Assembly: GCA_022823505.1 (NCBI GenBank)
Contig: JAJEIA010000018.1
Coordinates: forward strand, 1 to 54,809
DNA from: Dehalococcoidia bacterium
GTDB lineage: Bacteria > Chloroflexota > Dehalococcoidia > Lucifugimonadales > UBA3495
Direction of reading: 5' to 3'
DNA: 54,809 nt
The translations under genes and the position numbers were made by a program. The notes under the pieces were generated by a model. It did no database searches. It was given only the letters and a program-made list of their open reading frames with translations, and was not told where the DNA came from. Shown piece after piece: positions 18,650-26,530 of this stretch. Every line of letters starts with the position of its first letter. The first letter of the stretch is position 1.

Positions 18650-18952
18650 ATGCTAATCAGGATCGCGATTGCCTGCGTGGTGGTGTTCCTGGGCAGTTGC
18701 CTGATCGCCCGGCAGATCGCCATGCGGAAGAACCACCGGCCCGAGGTGATAATCATCGCGGGTATCATTGTGGGCGCGATTTGCTTCGGATTGCTCTGGA
18801 CGCTGAGCCTGGTGTACGGCGGGGGATATACCAAAATCGCGGCGGCGGCTTTGTTGTCGGTCATGCCGGCCCTGGCCGCATGGATCGTCCCGCCCCGCGA
18901 GGTGGCCAGAACCCGCGGCGACGGGAATACGAACGACAACCAGCGAGAATGA
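18650..18952 (+). CDS. Small three-helix membrane protein
   Basis: Protein of 100 residues with three hydrophobic segments (LIRIAIACVVVFLGSCLIA, VIIIAGIIVGAICFGLLWTL, IAAAALLSVMPALAAWIV) and a charged C-terminus. It starts at ATG 18650, 64 nt after the CoA-transferase stop. Its TGA is separated from the next ATG by a single base, so it is co-transcribed with the next CoA-transferase. No known family recognised. The context may suggest a transport accessory or simply a filler membrane protein. Confidence 0.6.
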   Translation: MLIRIAIACVVVFLGSCLIARQIAMRKNHRPEVIIIAGIIVGAICFGLLWTLSLVYGGGYTKIAAAALLSVMPALAAWIVPPREVARTRGDGNTNDNQRE

Positions 18953-18953
18953 G

Positions 18954-20174
18954 ATGCAAGCCAGCTCTGGAGTATTGAACGGCTATCGGGTCCTCGACTT
19001 TGGTTGGGTGCTGGCGGGCGCGCTGCCGGGCATGATCCTGGCAGACATGGGAGCGGAGGTGATCAAGGTCGAGACCCGGCAGCGCCTGGACTACATGCGC
19101 ATGGGCCGACCCATCGTCGGCGACCAGCTGGATCCGGAGCAAAACCCGATGTTCCATAACGTGAACCGGGGCAAGCTGAGCGTCACCCTGAACATAGCCG
19201 AGCCCGAGGCGGTCGAGCTGGCCAGGCAGTTGGCCGCGCGCTGTGACGTGGTGATCGAGAACTTCTCCCCGGGAGTCATGGAGCGATTGGGTCTGGGATA
19301 CGAGGCGCTGCGCGGCGTCAAACCGGATATCATCATGGCCTCGATTTCGTCCACCGGACAGGAGGGACCGCTCCGGGATCTGCGCGCCTACGCTCCGTCC
19401 ATCGGGTCGCTGTCCGGCTTGGACAGCACCATGGGCTACGAAGGCGGCGGACCGCTGGGGCTGAAACATGCCTTCGGGGACATCTGCGGGGCGCTTCACG
19501 CGGTTTTCGCCATCGCGTCTGCGCTGTTCCAACGGAACCGCACGGGCCAGGGTCAGTACATCGACGTGTCGATGCTGCGAGCCACGGTCGTCACCCAGGG
19601 TGTGGGGCTGATGGAGGAGGCGCTGACCGGGCGTTCGCTGCAACCCCGCGGGAATTACGATCCTACCATGGCGCCGTACGGCAATTACCGTTGCGCCGGC
19701 GAAGACCGATGGGTGTCCATAGCGGTTCGGTCCGAAGCAGAGTGGCGTGGTTTGGTGGAGGCCATGGGTTCACCGTCGTGGGCCGCCGATGACCGGTTTG
19801 CCAGCCAATTCCGCCGGCAGCGGCATCGCCGGGAGTTGGATGCGCTCATAACGCGGTGGTCGACGCGGCGTGATGCTGAGGAGGTTACCGAGCTTCTGCA
19901 GTCGCACGGTGTAGCCGCCGCCCCCGTGCTTGGCGCCGAGGAACGGCTCTTTCATCCGCACTTCATGGAGAGGGGCCTATACAACGACACAGAGCACCCG
20001 GCGCTGGGAGCGGAGCCCGTGTTCAACCTGATGTGGAACCTGAGCAAATCGCCGTCGCGGGTGCGTCGTCACGCCCCCTTGCTGGGCGAACACAATCGAG
20101 AAGTGTTGTGCGAATATTTGGGGCTGAGCGAGGACCAACTGAGCGAGTTGGAAGAGCGGCGGGTGGTATATTAG
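18954..20174 (+). CDS. CaiB/BaiF family III CoA-transferase-like protein (Arg at the active-site position)
   Basis: Protein of 406 residues with typical family landmarks: VLAGALPGMILADMGAEVIKVE, NRGKLSVTLNIAEPEAVELA, VVIENFSPGVMERLGLGY and MASISSTGQEGP. The segment aligned with the catalytic aspartate reads QYIDVSMLRAT, placing Arg209 where Asp is expected. It may lack standard transferase activity, act as a partner of the CoA-transferase two genes upstream (family III enzymes are interlocked dimers), or have another chemistry. It is the third CaiB homologue in 16 kb. Confidence 0.88.
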   Translation: MQASSGVLNGYRVLDFGWVLAGALPGMILADMGAEVIKVETRQRLDYMRMGRPIVGDQLDPEQNPMFHNVNRGKLSVTLNIAEPEAVELARQLAARCDVVIENFSPGVMERLGLGYEALRGVKPDIIMASISSTGQEGPLRDLRAYAPSIGSLSGLDSTMGYEGGGPLGLKHAFGDICGALHAVFAIASALFQRNRTGQGQYIDVSMLRATVVTQGVGLMEEALTGRSLQPRGNYDPTMAPYGNYRCAGEDRWVSIAVRSEAEWRGLVEAMGSPSWAADDRFASQFRRQRHRRELDALITRWSTRRDAEEVTELLQSHGVAAAPVLGAEERLFHPHFMERGLYNDTEHPALGAEPVFNLMWNLSKSPSRVRRHAPLLGEHNREVLCEYLGLSEDQLSELEERRVVY

Positions 20175-20205
20175 CCGGACACCGCACCAACGACGAGGAA
20201 CCTCC

Positions 20206-21099
20206 ATGACCCAGCAACAGTCCCAGCAACAGGTTGTCGAAACACTGCCCGAGGTGGAGGGTGGCATCTCCGACGAGGCGCTGGCCGCCGCCCGCGCCAT
20301 GATCGGCGTGAGGATGCGCACCGAGCAGTACGTCCGGCAGGCCACGCTGGATACGATGCTCAACTTCGTCAACGGGATCGGCGACGCCAATCCGCTGTTT
20401 CGGGACCAGGAATACGCCGCCTATTCCAAATATGGGAGTGTGGTTGGTCACCCGTGCGCTCCGTACATGCGCCACTGGTCGGGCCGCACCAGGTGGGGGC
20501 TGCCGGGCGTTCATGGGTTCTTCGCCGGCAACGATTGGGAGTTTTTCCGCGTGCTACGGCCCGGCGACGCCGTTAACTGCGTGGAGCGGGTCCTGGATGT
20601 GCAGGAAAAGCAGAGCGCGTATTCGGGCCGTTTGGTGATCCAGTACGTGGAAACCACGTATTCCAACCAGCGGGACGAGGCAGTTGCCCGCGTTGTGGGC
20701 TGGTGCACACGCCACCAGCGTCGGGCCTCGCGGGAGCGTGGCAAATATGCCGACGTGCCCAAGCGCCACGAGTACACCGACGAGGAACTGACTCGGATCG
20801 ATGAGCAGGTTCTCAACGAAACCGCGCGGGGCGGGCAACCCCGGTACTGGGAAGACACCGAGATCGGCGAAGAGCTTCCCACGGTGGTACGCGGGCCCCT
20901 ATCGCTCCAGGACGTGAGCGCGTTCCTGGTTGGCACCGGCCGCTCCAGCGCCCACGGCGTACTGCTGCGGGAAGCGATGCGCCATCCCAACCACTTTTTC
21001 CGGAACCCGGAATCGGGCGGCGGCCTCGAGTACACGGGCATCGGGCACCTGCGCGATTCGGTAGCTGAGGCGGTGGGGGTGCCAGGGGCCTATGACTAA
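20206..21099 (+). CDS. MaoC-like hydratase, N-terminal part, ended by an in-frame TAA
   Basis: 297 codons of a MaoC/FAS1-type dehydratase-like protein. An N-terminal hot-dog domain includes NFVNGIGDANPLFRDQEYA, VVGHPCAPYM and FRVLRPGDAVNC. A second domain begins near 215 (QPRYWEDTEIGEELPTVVRGPL, then HHG-like AHGVLLREAM). The frame stops at TAA 21097-21099 after GVPGAYD, but the same frame continues directly with GPQRVSWLGTLMTNWMGDD, clearly the rest of the second hot-dog domain. The break therefore looks like a nonsense change of a Tyr codon (TAC/TAT to TAA). It follows the CoA-transferases and probably hydrates or dehydrates their acyl-CoA products. Confidence 0.85.
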   Translation: MTQQQSQQQVVETLPEVEGGISDEALAAARAMIGVRMRTEQYVRQATLDTMLNFVNGIGDANPLFRDQEYAAYSKYGSVVGHPCAPYMRHWSGRTRWGLPGVHGFFAGNDWEFFRVLRPGDAVNCVERVLDVQEKQSAYSGRLVIQYVETTYSNQRDEAVARVVGWCTRHQRRASRERGKYADVPKRHEYTDEELTRIDEQVLNETARGGQPRYWEDTEIGEELPTVVRGPLSLQDVSAFLVGTGRSSAHGVLLREAMRHPNHFFRNPESGGGLEYTGIGHLRDSVAEAVGVPGAYD

Positions 21100-21111
21100 G
21101 GCCCGCAGCGC

Positions 21112-21441
21112 GTGTCATGGCTGGGCACCCTGATGACCAACTGGATGGGCGACGACGCTTTCCTCAAGCGACTGCGCGTGGAGACCAGGCGGTTCAACGT
21201 CTACGGGGACACGCAGTTCTGCAAGGGACGGGTCGCGCGCAAATACGTTCACCAGGGCAACGCGTTGGTGGATGTGGACATCTGGGCCGAGAACCAGCGC
21301 GGCGAGGTAACCGCGCCGGGGACCGCCACCGTGCTGCTTCCTTCCCGCGAACCACGAAACCCCTGGTTCACCGACGGCAGCCACCTGTCGTTGCGCGACG
21401 TCCCGCTGCCCGAGGAAGCCCCACCGATCCTGCCCGTATAA
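21112..21441 (+). CDS. MaoC-like hydratase, C-terminal part after the in-frame stop
   Basis: 109 codons in the same frame as the gene at 20206, beginning at a GTG that is ordinary Val in the intact family. It contains SWLGTLMTNWMGDDAFLKRL, FNVYGDTQFCKGRVARKYV and ENQRGEVTAPGTATVLLPS, the final strands of the second hot-dog domain. With the preceding part the full protein would be 411 residues, including the codon read as stop. As a separate protein it would lack a folded core and is unlikely to work. No ribosome binding site is seen before the GTG. Confidence 0.7.
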   Translation: MSWLGTLMTNWMGDDAFLKRLRVETRRFNVYGDTQFCKGRVARKYVHQGNALVDVDIWAENQRGEVTAPGTATVLLPSREPRNPWFTDGSHLSLRDVPLPEEAPPILPV

Positions 21442-21448
21442 GGGCCGT

Positions 21449-21997
21449 TCAGTAGTCGAATATCTGGTCCACGGCGCAGGCGAATCCGGGCAGGACCGGC
21501 TCGCAAGTCAAAGTATCGCCGGGACCAAACCTCTGCACGGTGCCGTCGGCATGGTGGGAGTACACTGCCTGCGCTCCGGGGTAAACGGCCAAAACGAGGC
21601 GTACACCGGCCTCCAGCCATAGCTGTATTTTGCGATCCATGAGGGGCTGCCGATCGTTGGGTGAAAAAACCTCCACCACGAGGTCTGGTACTACTTGTGC
21701 ATAGCCCCGAGGCCGCGGCCGACTTGCCATGCGCTCATAAGAGATGAATGCGTAATCCGGAGCGAGAACTGTACCCGGAGCCAGTTGGAAGCCGGTTTCC
21801 GCCATCCGGCTGGTGCCAAGGCGATTTTCCCTAACGAACCCTCCGACCGTAACCGTAAATTCCGCTCCCACAAATCCATGGTCGTCGCCGGCAGGCGGCA
21901 TTTCAAACAACTCTCCCTCGATAAGTTCGCGCCTCATCCCGTCGTCGGGCGCTGACAGCAAGTCATCGACGGTGAAGAAATTCTTGGCGGTGGTCAT
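21449..21997 (-). CDS. Uma2-family (DUF820) putative endonuclease
   Basis: Protein of 182 residues of the Uma2/DUF820 group with a PD-(D/E)XK fold. The order is FFTVDDLLSAPDDGMRRELIEGELFEM, PPAGDDHGFVG, LAPDYAFISYERM (the catalytic Asp), PDLVVEVFSPNDR (the E-V-x-S motif) and DRKIQLWLEAGVRLVLAVYP. These proteins are abundant, often multicopy, in Chloroflexi and Cyanobacteria; their biological role is unclear. It is convergent with the MaoC gene, 7 nt away. Confidence 0.85.
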   Translation of the reverse strand: MTTAKNFFTVDDLLSAPDDGMRRELIEGELFEMPPAGDDHGFVGAEFTVTVGGFVRENRLGTSRMAETGFQLAPGTVLAPDYAFISYERMASRPRPRGYAQVVPDLVVEVFSPNDRQPLMDRKIQLWLEAGVRLVLAVYPGAQAVYSHHADGTVQRFGPGDTLTCEPVLPGFACAVDQIFDY

Positions 21998-22087
21998 GGC
22001 GTGCCGCCTCCCCGTGTTAGTGAGCCACCACTATCGTGATGCAGATGGAGAATTGGTCAACAGGCGAAAGGCGCGATGGAGAATCTG

Positions 22088-22984
22088 CTATGCGATCACC
22101 CGGACGAACCGCCGCCGGCCGGCGCGCACTACGTCACCCGCATTCAGGCTAGGCTCATCGCCCATCGCAGCGGTGGCCCGCTGACCGTCGGCCTTGATCA
22201 GCTCGACCGCTCCCTGACCCAGCAGGCGGCGGGCTTCGCCGTTGCTGTTCACTAACCCGGTCTGCACCAAAATCCGGTGGACGGGCAGGCCGGATACCTC
22301 AGCCAGGCGGACTTCCGGGATGTCGTCCGGCAGGTCGCGGCGCTGGACCACCTGTTCGAAGTGGGATTGCGCGGCGTTGGCGGCGTCGCCATCATGGAAG
22401 GTGGTGGTTATGCGGTGCGCCAGCCCCTTTTTGAAGTCCATGGGGTTGACGGTCTCCGATTGCATGGCCCGGGTCATCTCTACGATCTCCGCGTCCGGGA
22501 CGTCGGTCAGGTACTCGTAGTATGACGAGATCAGATCGTCGGGCAAGGACATCAGCTTGCCGTACATTTCCTCGGGTGGCTCTTCCAGGGCCACGTAGTT
22601 GCCGAGGCTCTTGCTCATCTTCTGCACACCGTCCGTGCCAACCAGAATGGGCATCATGAAGCACTGCTGCGGCGTCTGGCCCATCATGCCCTGCAGCTCG
22701 CGGCCCACGAGCAGGTTGAACATCTGGTCCGTGCCGCCAAATTCCACGTCCGACTCGATGACGACGGAATCGTAGGCCTGCATCAGCGGGTACAGCATCT
22801 CCGTGATGGCGATGGGCTGGTTCTGGGCGTAGCGGTTGGCGAAGTCCTCCCGGTGGAGGAACTGGTTGATAGTGAACCGGCTGGTGAGCTCGATCACGTT
22901 GGCCAGGGTGAATTCGCCGAACCACTGGCTCTGCCACTCGACCTGAGTGCGGTCGCGGTCAACGACCTTGAAGAACTGGCGCAT
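22088..22984 (-). CDS. tyrS: Tyrosyl-tRNA synthetase, C-terminal part after an in-frame TAG
   Basis: 298 codons holding most of the catalytic domain and the C-terminal S4 RNA-binding domain. It includes FTINQFLHREDFANRY, EMLYPLMQAYDSVVIESDVE, FGGTDQMFNLLVGRELQ, the KMSKS signature (VQKMSKSLGNYV) and RILVQTGLVNSNGEARRLL near the end. It is in the same frame as the N-terminal part at 22991-23308, from which it is separated only by TAG TCG TAC. The Met used here as a start is an internal residue of the intact enzyme. The fragment lacks the HIGH motif and cannot charge tRNA alone. Confidence 0.85.
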   Translation of the reverse strand: MRQFFKVVDRDRTQVEWQSQWFGEFTLANVIELTSRFTINQFLHREDFANRYAQNQPIAITEMLYPLMQAYDSVVIESDVEFGGTDQMFNLLVGRELQGMMGQTPQQCFMMPILVGTDGVQKMSKSLGNYVALEEPPEEMYGKLMSLPDDLISSYYEYLTDVPDAEIVEMTRAMQSETVNPMDFKKGLAHRITTTFHDGDAANAAQSHFEQVVQRRDLPDDIPEVRLAEVSGLPVHRILVQTGLVNSNGEARRLLGQGAVELIKADGQRATAAMGDEPSLNAGDVVRAGRRRFVRVIA

Positions 22985-22990
22985 GTACGA

Positions 22991-23308
22991 CTAGGCGTTT
23001 TCCAGCACCTCAGCGTGGGTGAGCATGGTGCGCGTGGCAGAACGGCCCGACGGATCGCCGATCTGGGCGGTCCAGTCGCCCACGATCAGGATGACCTGGT
23101 GGCCGAGATCCTGCAATTGCCGAAGCTTGCGCAGGCCGACGACGTGGCCCAGGTGGATATCCGGCCGGCTGGGATCGAACCCCATTTTCAGGCGGAGCGG
23201 CGTGCCCCGCCGCAGCATGGCCGTGAACTCTTCCTCGGAGATGATCCGGCTCACGCCCCGCCGCGTGATGGTGGACAGGTTTTCGGGGATCTGGACTTGG
23301 CTGGTCAA
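22991..23308 (-). CDS. tyrS: Tyrosyl-tRNA synthetase, N-terminal part ended by an in-frame TAG
   Basis: 105 codons with the first half of the Rossmann fold: LRLKMGFDPSRPDIHLGHVV (HLGH is the HIGH signature), LRKLRQLQDLGHQVILIVGD and WTAQIGDPSGRSATRTMLT. It stops at TAG (22991-22993) after AEVLENA, where other TyrS sequences continue with a Lys or Gln codon and then a Tyr (here SYMRQFFKVVD). The joined protein would be about 406 residues, normal for bacterial TyrS. The gene is essential unless a second synthetase exists, so a sequencing error, a population variant or suppression must be considered. Confidence 0.85.
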   Translation of the reverse strand: MTSQVQIPENLSTITRRGVSRIISEEEFTAMLRRGTPLRLKMGFDPSRPDIHLGHVVGLRKLRQLQDLGHQVILIVGDWTAQIGDPSGRSATRTMLTHAEVLENA

Positions 23309-23347
23309 CGCTCACCTCGCCTCTGTTGGTCGATTGTGACCGGCGGA

Positions 23348-24382
23348 TCAGGCGTTTTCCTGCCGGTCGTGCTGCTCGAGCACCAGACGGGCGTTTGCCA
23401 CGTCGCGGTTCATCTGTGCGATAAGGGCGTCGATCCCGTCGAAGGTCTCCTGCCCACGCAGCCGGGAAACGAACTCGAGCTTCAGGTTTTCGTCGTAGAT
23501 ATCGTCAGAGAAGTCGAGCAGGTGCGCTTCGATCAGGCGCTGGCTCAGGCCGAAGGTCGGCCTCACGCCGATGCTGGTGGCCGCCATGTGTCTGACACCG
23601 TTGACGGTGGCATAGGTGGCGTACACGCCGTCAGCGGGTATTACGAAGTTCTCAATGGGTATGATGTTGGCCGTGGGGAAGCCCAGTTGACGACCCATTT
23701 TGGCGCCGTGCACGACAATGCCGTCCGTGGCGTAGGGCCGGCCCAGAAGGTATTCGGCGCCATCCACGTTGCCATCGGCCAGGGCGTTGCGGACTCTGCG
23801 GCTACGCACCGTGCTGCCTTCCAACTCGAGGGGCGGAACAGTCTCAACCCAAAAGCCGAGAGCCGCTCCCCGGCGTCTCAGGTATTCCAGGTTGCCGCTG
23901 CGGTTCCGGCCCAGCGCGAAATCCGGGCCGGTGACGATGCCGCGCATATGCAGGCAATCGACGAGCATTTGCGTAAAATCGTTGGCGTCGAGGTTTGCGA
24001 TGTCGTTGGTGAACTCGACGCAGATCACGCTCTCAACCCCGGCATCATGCAACAGCCGGATCTTTTCGTCGGGGGTAATAATCTTGGTTACGGTGCGCTC
24101 GGGATTGACCACTTCTGCGGGATGGTTGCTGAAAGTGATGACGGTGGGAATCAAAGGAGGTTCCGCCAACTCCAGCATTCGGCTCAACAGGTGGCGATGT
24201 CCCCGGTGCACACCATCGAACACGCCGATGGTCACGACCGTGCCCGTGCCGGGTTGGGGAGCGGCATCGGCCAGTGCCTGATGGAAGGCCCCTCGGCCCG
24301 GAGTTCCGGAAATTGCATTGTCCGAGGAGAGCATGGCGTCCAGGCGGCCGGTGAGGTTAGACAAATAAAACAGTGGCCGCAC
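23348..24382 (-). CDS. ribF: Bifunctional riboflavin kinase/FAD synthetase RibF
   Basis: Protein of up to 344 residues; a start at the internal ATG 24334 (MLSSDNAISG) is also possible. The N-terminal FAD synthetase domain carries TIGVFDGVHRGHRHLLSRM (nucleotidyltransferase GxFDGxHxGH), VITFSNHPAEVV and GPDFALGRNRSGN. The C-terminal riboflavin kinase domain has GRQLGFPTANI, the expected flavin/ATP loop, GVYATYATVNGVRHMAATSIG and LRGQETFDGIDALIAQM. It makes FMN and FAD, needed by the many flavoenzymes in this window. It lies 39 nt upstream of tyrS on the same strand. Confidence 0.93.
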   Translation of the reverse strand: MRPLFYLSNLTGRLDAMLSSDNAISGTPGRGAFHQALADAAPQPGTGTVVTIGVFDGVHRGHRHLLSRMLELAEPPLIPTVITFSNHPAEVVNPERTVTKIITPDEKIRLLHDAGVESVICVEFTNDIANLDANDFTQMLVDCLHMRGIVTGPDFALGRNRSGNLEYLRRRGAALGFWVETVPPLELEGSTVRSRRVRNALADGNVDGAEYLLGRPYATDGIVVHGAKMGRQLGFPTANIIPIENFVIPADGVYATYATVNGVRHMAATSIGVRPTFGLSQRLIEAHLLDFSDDIYDENLKLEFVSRLRGQETFDGIDALIAQMNRDVANARLVLEQHDRQENA

Positions 24383-24589
24383 TTGGCCGGGGCCCGATCT
24401 GGGGTTCCCGCCTCACACTGATTGCGGCCTACATTGGCGCGTTCGATGGTAGCACAGGGCCCCCGGCCGGGCAAGGAGAAGCGCCCTGGCGGACGGACGA
24501 TATACTGGATGCGACCTGGCGAACGCCACGCAAAAGCTCTGAAATTCGTTGCCGCTGCATTCGGCAACCTCTGCGCGACCGGTTTTACA

Positions 24590-25189
24590 ATGTCCCCACG
24601 CAAGTCACATTCAATGCGAATATCCGGCGGAGAGTCCAGAGGCCTCCCTTTGCTGGGAGCGGCGGCGTCCGGTGTAAGACCCACGACGGAGAGAGTCAGA
24701 TCCGCGATATTCAACATTCTGCGACCCGACAAGGTAGAAGGAAGCCGCGTCCTGGACCTATACGCTGGTACCGGCAGCCTTGGCATCGAAGCCCTCAGTC
24801 GCGGCGCGGCGTGGGCCGACTTTGTCGAACGCAATCGACGTCAGTGTCGGGTGATACAGGAGAATTTGGAATTCACGGATTACAGCGACGTCAGTCGTGT
24901 CTTTTGCGCCGATGTATTGGACTGGATGAACAAATATTCCGTCGAGCCGGGTGACAAGACACCGTATGATCTTGTGGTGCTGGATCCACCCTACAAAATG
25001 GGAGAGCCGACTCCAACCCTGGAACGACTTGCCGGATCCACACTGCTCAGCGCGGATTCCACTGTGGTCGTGGGTTTCAGCAATCGTGTAACTCTGCCCG
25101 CCGACATCCGTTGTCTGCATGAAATTGACCGACGCAGTTATGGGGACAATGCGGTAGGATTCTACGCCGTTCGCTCCTGCGAGCATTGA
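24590..25189 (+). CDS. rsmD: 16S rRNA (guanine966-N2)-methyltransferase RsmD
   Basis: The frame is open from 24422, but conserved sequence begins at MSPRKSHSMRISGG (ATG 24590) or at the second ATG, 24614. About 199 residues. Motifs: RISGGESRGLPL, VRPTTERVRSAIFNIL, VLDLYAGTGSLGIEALSRGA (SAM-binding loop), FVERNRRQCRVIQENLE and VVLDPPYKMG (DPPY active site). It methylates G966 of 16S rRNA. The coaD frame follows directly; in bacteria rsmD and coaD are commonly paired. It is divergent from ribF. Confidence 0.92.
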   Translation: MSPRKSHSMRISGGESRGLPLLGAAASGVRPTTERVRSAIFNILRPDKVEGSRVLDLYAGTGSLGIEALSRGAAWADFVERNRRQCRVIQENLEFTDYSDVSRVFCADVLDWMNKYSVEPGDKTPYDLVVLDPPYKMGEPTPTLERLAGSTLLSADSTVVVGFSNRVTLPADIRCLHEIDRRSYGDNAVGFYAVRSCEH

Positions 25190-25221
25190 CTGACACCACC
25201 AACGAATTGGAGTATCCCCGC

Positions 25222-25710
25222 ATGGTAACCGCTCTTTACCCCGGCACATTCGACCCAGTGACCATGGGACACCTGAACGTGGCACAGCGCGCGGCCCGGC
25301 TGTTCGACATCCTGATCGTGGCCGTTTACGACACGCCCTCCAAGAGCCTGCTGTTCAACACCGAAGAGCGTGTCGGGCTGATGCGGGAAGCGGTAGCCGA
25401 CATGCCCAACGTGACGGTCCGCCCTTTCAACGGGTTGGTGGTCAACACCGCCCGGAACGCGGGGGCCGCCGCCATCATTCGAGGCCTGCGCAGCGGTCCG
25501 GACTTCGAGTACGAGTCGCAGATGTTCTTTATGAACCGGCGTCTGGAACCCGAGGTAGACATGGTGTCGTTGATGAGCGACCAGGAGCATATGTTCATCA
25601 GTTCCAGCCTGCTCAAAGAAGTCGCCCAACTGGGCGGCGATATCTCCGGTATGGTCCCTGACCACGTGGCTCGGGCCCTGGCGGAAAAATACCAATTGCC
25701 GCAGCGGTAG
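25222..25710 (+). CDS. coaD: Phosphopantetheine adenylyltransferase CoaD
   Basis: Protein of 162 residues starting at ATG 25222 (MVTALYPGTFDPVTMGHLNV). A longer frame reaches back to a TTG overlapping the rsmD stop, but the family starts here. GTFDPVTMGH is the T/HxGH nucleotidyltransferase motif; RGLRSGPDFEYESQMFFMN and FISSSLLKEVAQLGGDISG (ISSxxx(K/R) motif) are also typical. It makes dephospho-CoA, the penultimate step to coenzyme A, which fits the CoA-ester chemistry encoded around it. Confidence 0.95.
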   Translation: MVTALYPGTFDPVTMGHLNVAQRAARLFDILIVAVYDTPSKSLLFNTEERVGLMREAVADMPNVTVRPFNGLVVNTARNAGAAAIIRGLRSGPDFEYESQMFFMNRRLEPEVDMVSLMSDQEHMFISSSLLKEVAQLGGDISGMVPDHVARALAEKYQLPQR

Positions 25711-25751
25711 CCTTTCGCACGCAATCTGAACCGCCGGCTAAGGGGGTCATC

Positions 25752-26309
25752 ATAGATATCAACAGCATTATCGACCGCATCGAATTGTTGGTGGACTCGA
25801 GCAAGTCAGTGCCGCTCAGCAACAACGTGATGGTCGACAAGAGCAAGATAAACGAACTAGTTGCCCAACTGCGGATGGCCGTTCCGCAGGAGATCCGGCG
25901 AGCCGAGGAAATGTTGTCCCGCAAGGATGACATAATGTCATCCGCCGTCTCCGAGGCGCACCAGGCGCGCCAGCAACTGGAGCAGGATTTCCGGACGCGT
26001 CTCGGCGAGCACGAACTGGGTCGAAAAGCGGAGGAAATGCTGCGGGAAGCGGAAGCCGCCTCCCGCCGGATGATTGACCAGGCGGAGCGCGAAGCAGAAA
26101 GTCGGCGCAACCAGGCCGATGCCTACGCCCTGCGTACCCTGAGGGACCTGGAGCGCGAGCTGACCGCGGCGACCGGCTCGGTCCGGAAGGGCATCGACGC
26201 GCTTGCCGGCGCAACGCTGGCGGCCAGCCCCAGCCCCAGCATCCCGTCGCCAAATGACTTCGCGCCAAGCGATGATCGGGAAACTGCGGACTACGGGCGC
26301 CTCCGTTAG
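25752..26309 (+). CDS. Coiled-coil protein, ATP synthase subunit B-like/DivIVA-like family
   Basis: The conserved N-terminus reads (x)DINSIIDRIELLVDSSK, where x is an ATA codon at 25752 preceded by TAAGGGGGT. No ATG, GTG or TTG occurs in this frame before TTG 25785. I place the start at ATA because homologues begin with M-D-I-x-x-L-I-D-R-x-E. The rest is a long amphipathic coiled coil (RAEEMLSRKDDIMSSAVSEA, EHELGRKAEEMLREAEAASR) with a Ser/Pro-rich tail, about 185 residues. Homologues are annotated as F0F1 subunit B-like or hypothetical proteins; the Chloroflexi version usually sits near coaD. It may be involved in envelope or division scaffolding. Function unproved. Confidence 0.6.
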   Translation: MDINSIIDRIELLVDSSKSVPLSNNVMVDKSKINELVAQLRMAVPQEIRRAEEMLSRKDDIMSSAVSEAHQARQQLEQDFRTRLGEHELGRKAEEMLREAEAASRRMIDQAEREAESRRNQADAYALRTLRDLERELTAATGSVRKGIDALAGATLAASPSPSIPSPNDFAPSDDRETADYGRLR

Positions 26310-26336
26310 GCGGTCCGCCCACAACGGATGATTGCC

Positions 26337-26358
26337 GGGGCGGGTGATCTCCCGCCCC
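26337..26358 (+). terminator. Terminator hairpin after the coiled-coil gene
   Basis: A perfect 8-bp stem GGGGCGGG/CCCGCCCC with loop TGATCT is followed by TTCGATTT, 28 nt after the stop of the coiled-coil gene. Confidence 0.55.
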
Positions 26359-26417
26359 TTCGATTTATCGCTGCGTGCAGCGCGTGGCGACCAGGGTCGG
26401 CTGAGCGTGTTTTACGC

Positions 26418-26448
26418 TTGACATTGGCGACTCTCGCGGGTGTACAAT
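26418..26448 (+). promoter_or_regulatory. Candidate promoter of the DUF151 gene
   Basis: TTGACA at 26418-26423 and TACAAT at 26443-26448 are separated by 19 nt, with a TG just before the -10. It lies about 80 nt upstream of the ATG at 26531. The spacing is longer than optimal. Confidence 0.45.
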
Positions 26449-26530
26449 CCGGCGTGCCCGCTGGTTGGAATATTGTTGGGGCAATCCAACCAGATCCTGC
26501 CGGAAGCGTTGATTGGAGTGACGGAGCGAG

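Noticed and set aside
20206..23308. Possible reassignment of TAA/TAG to a sense codon, given two in-frame stops
   Set aside because: Many genes in the window end at proper TAA and TAG codons at the expected family C-terminus, and the two interrupted positions would need different residues (Tyr and Lys/Gln).
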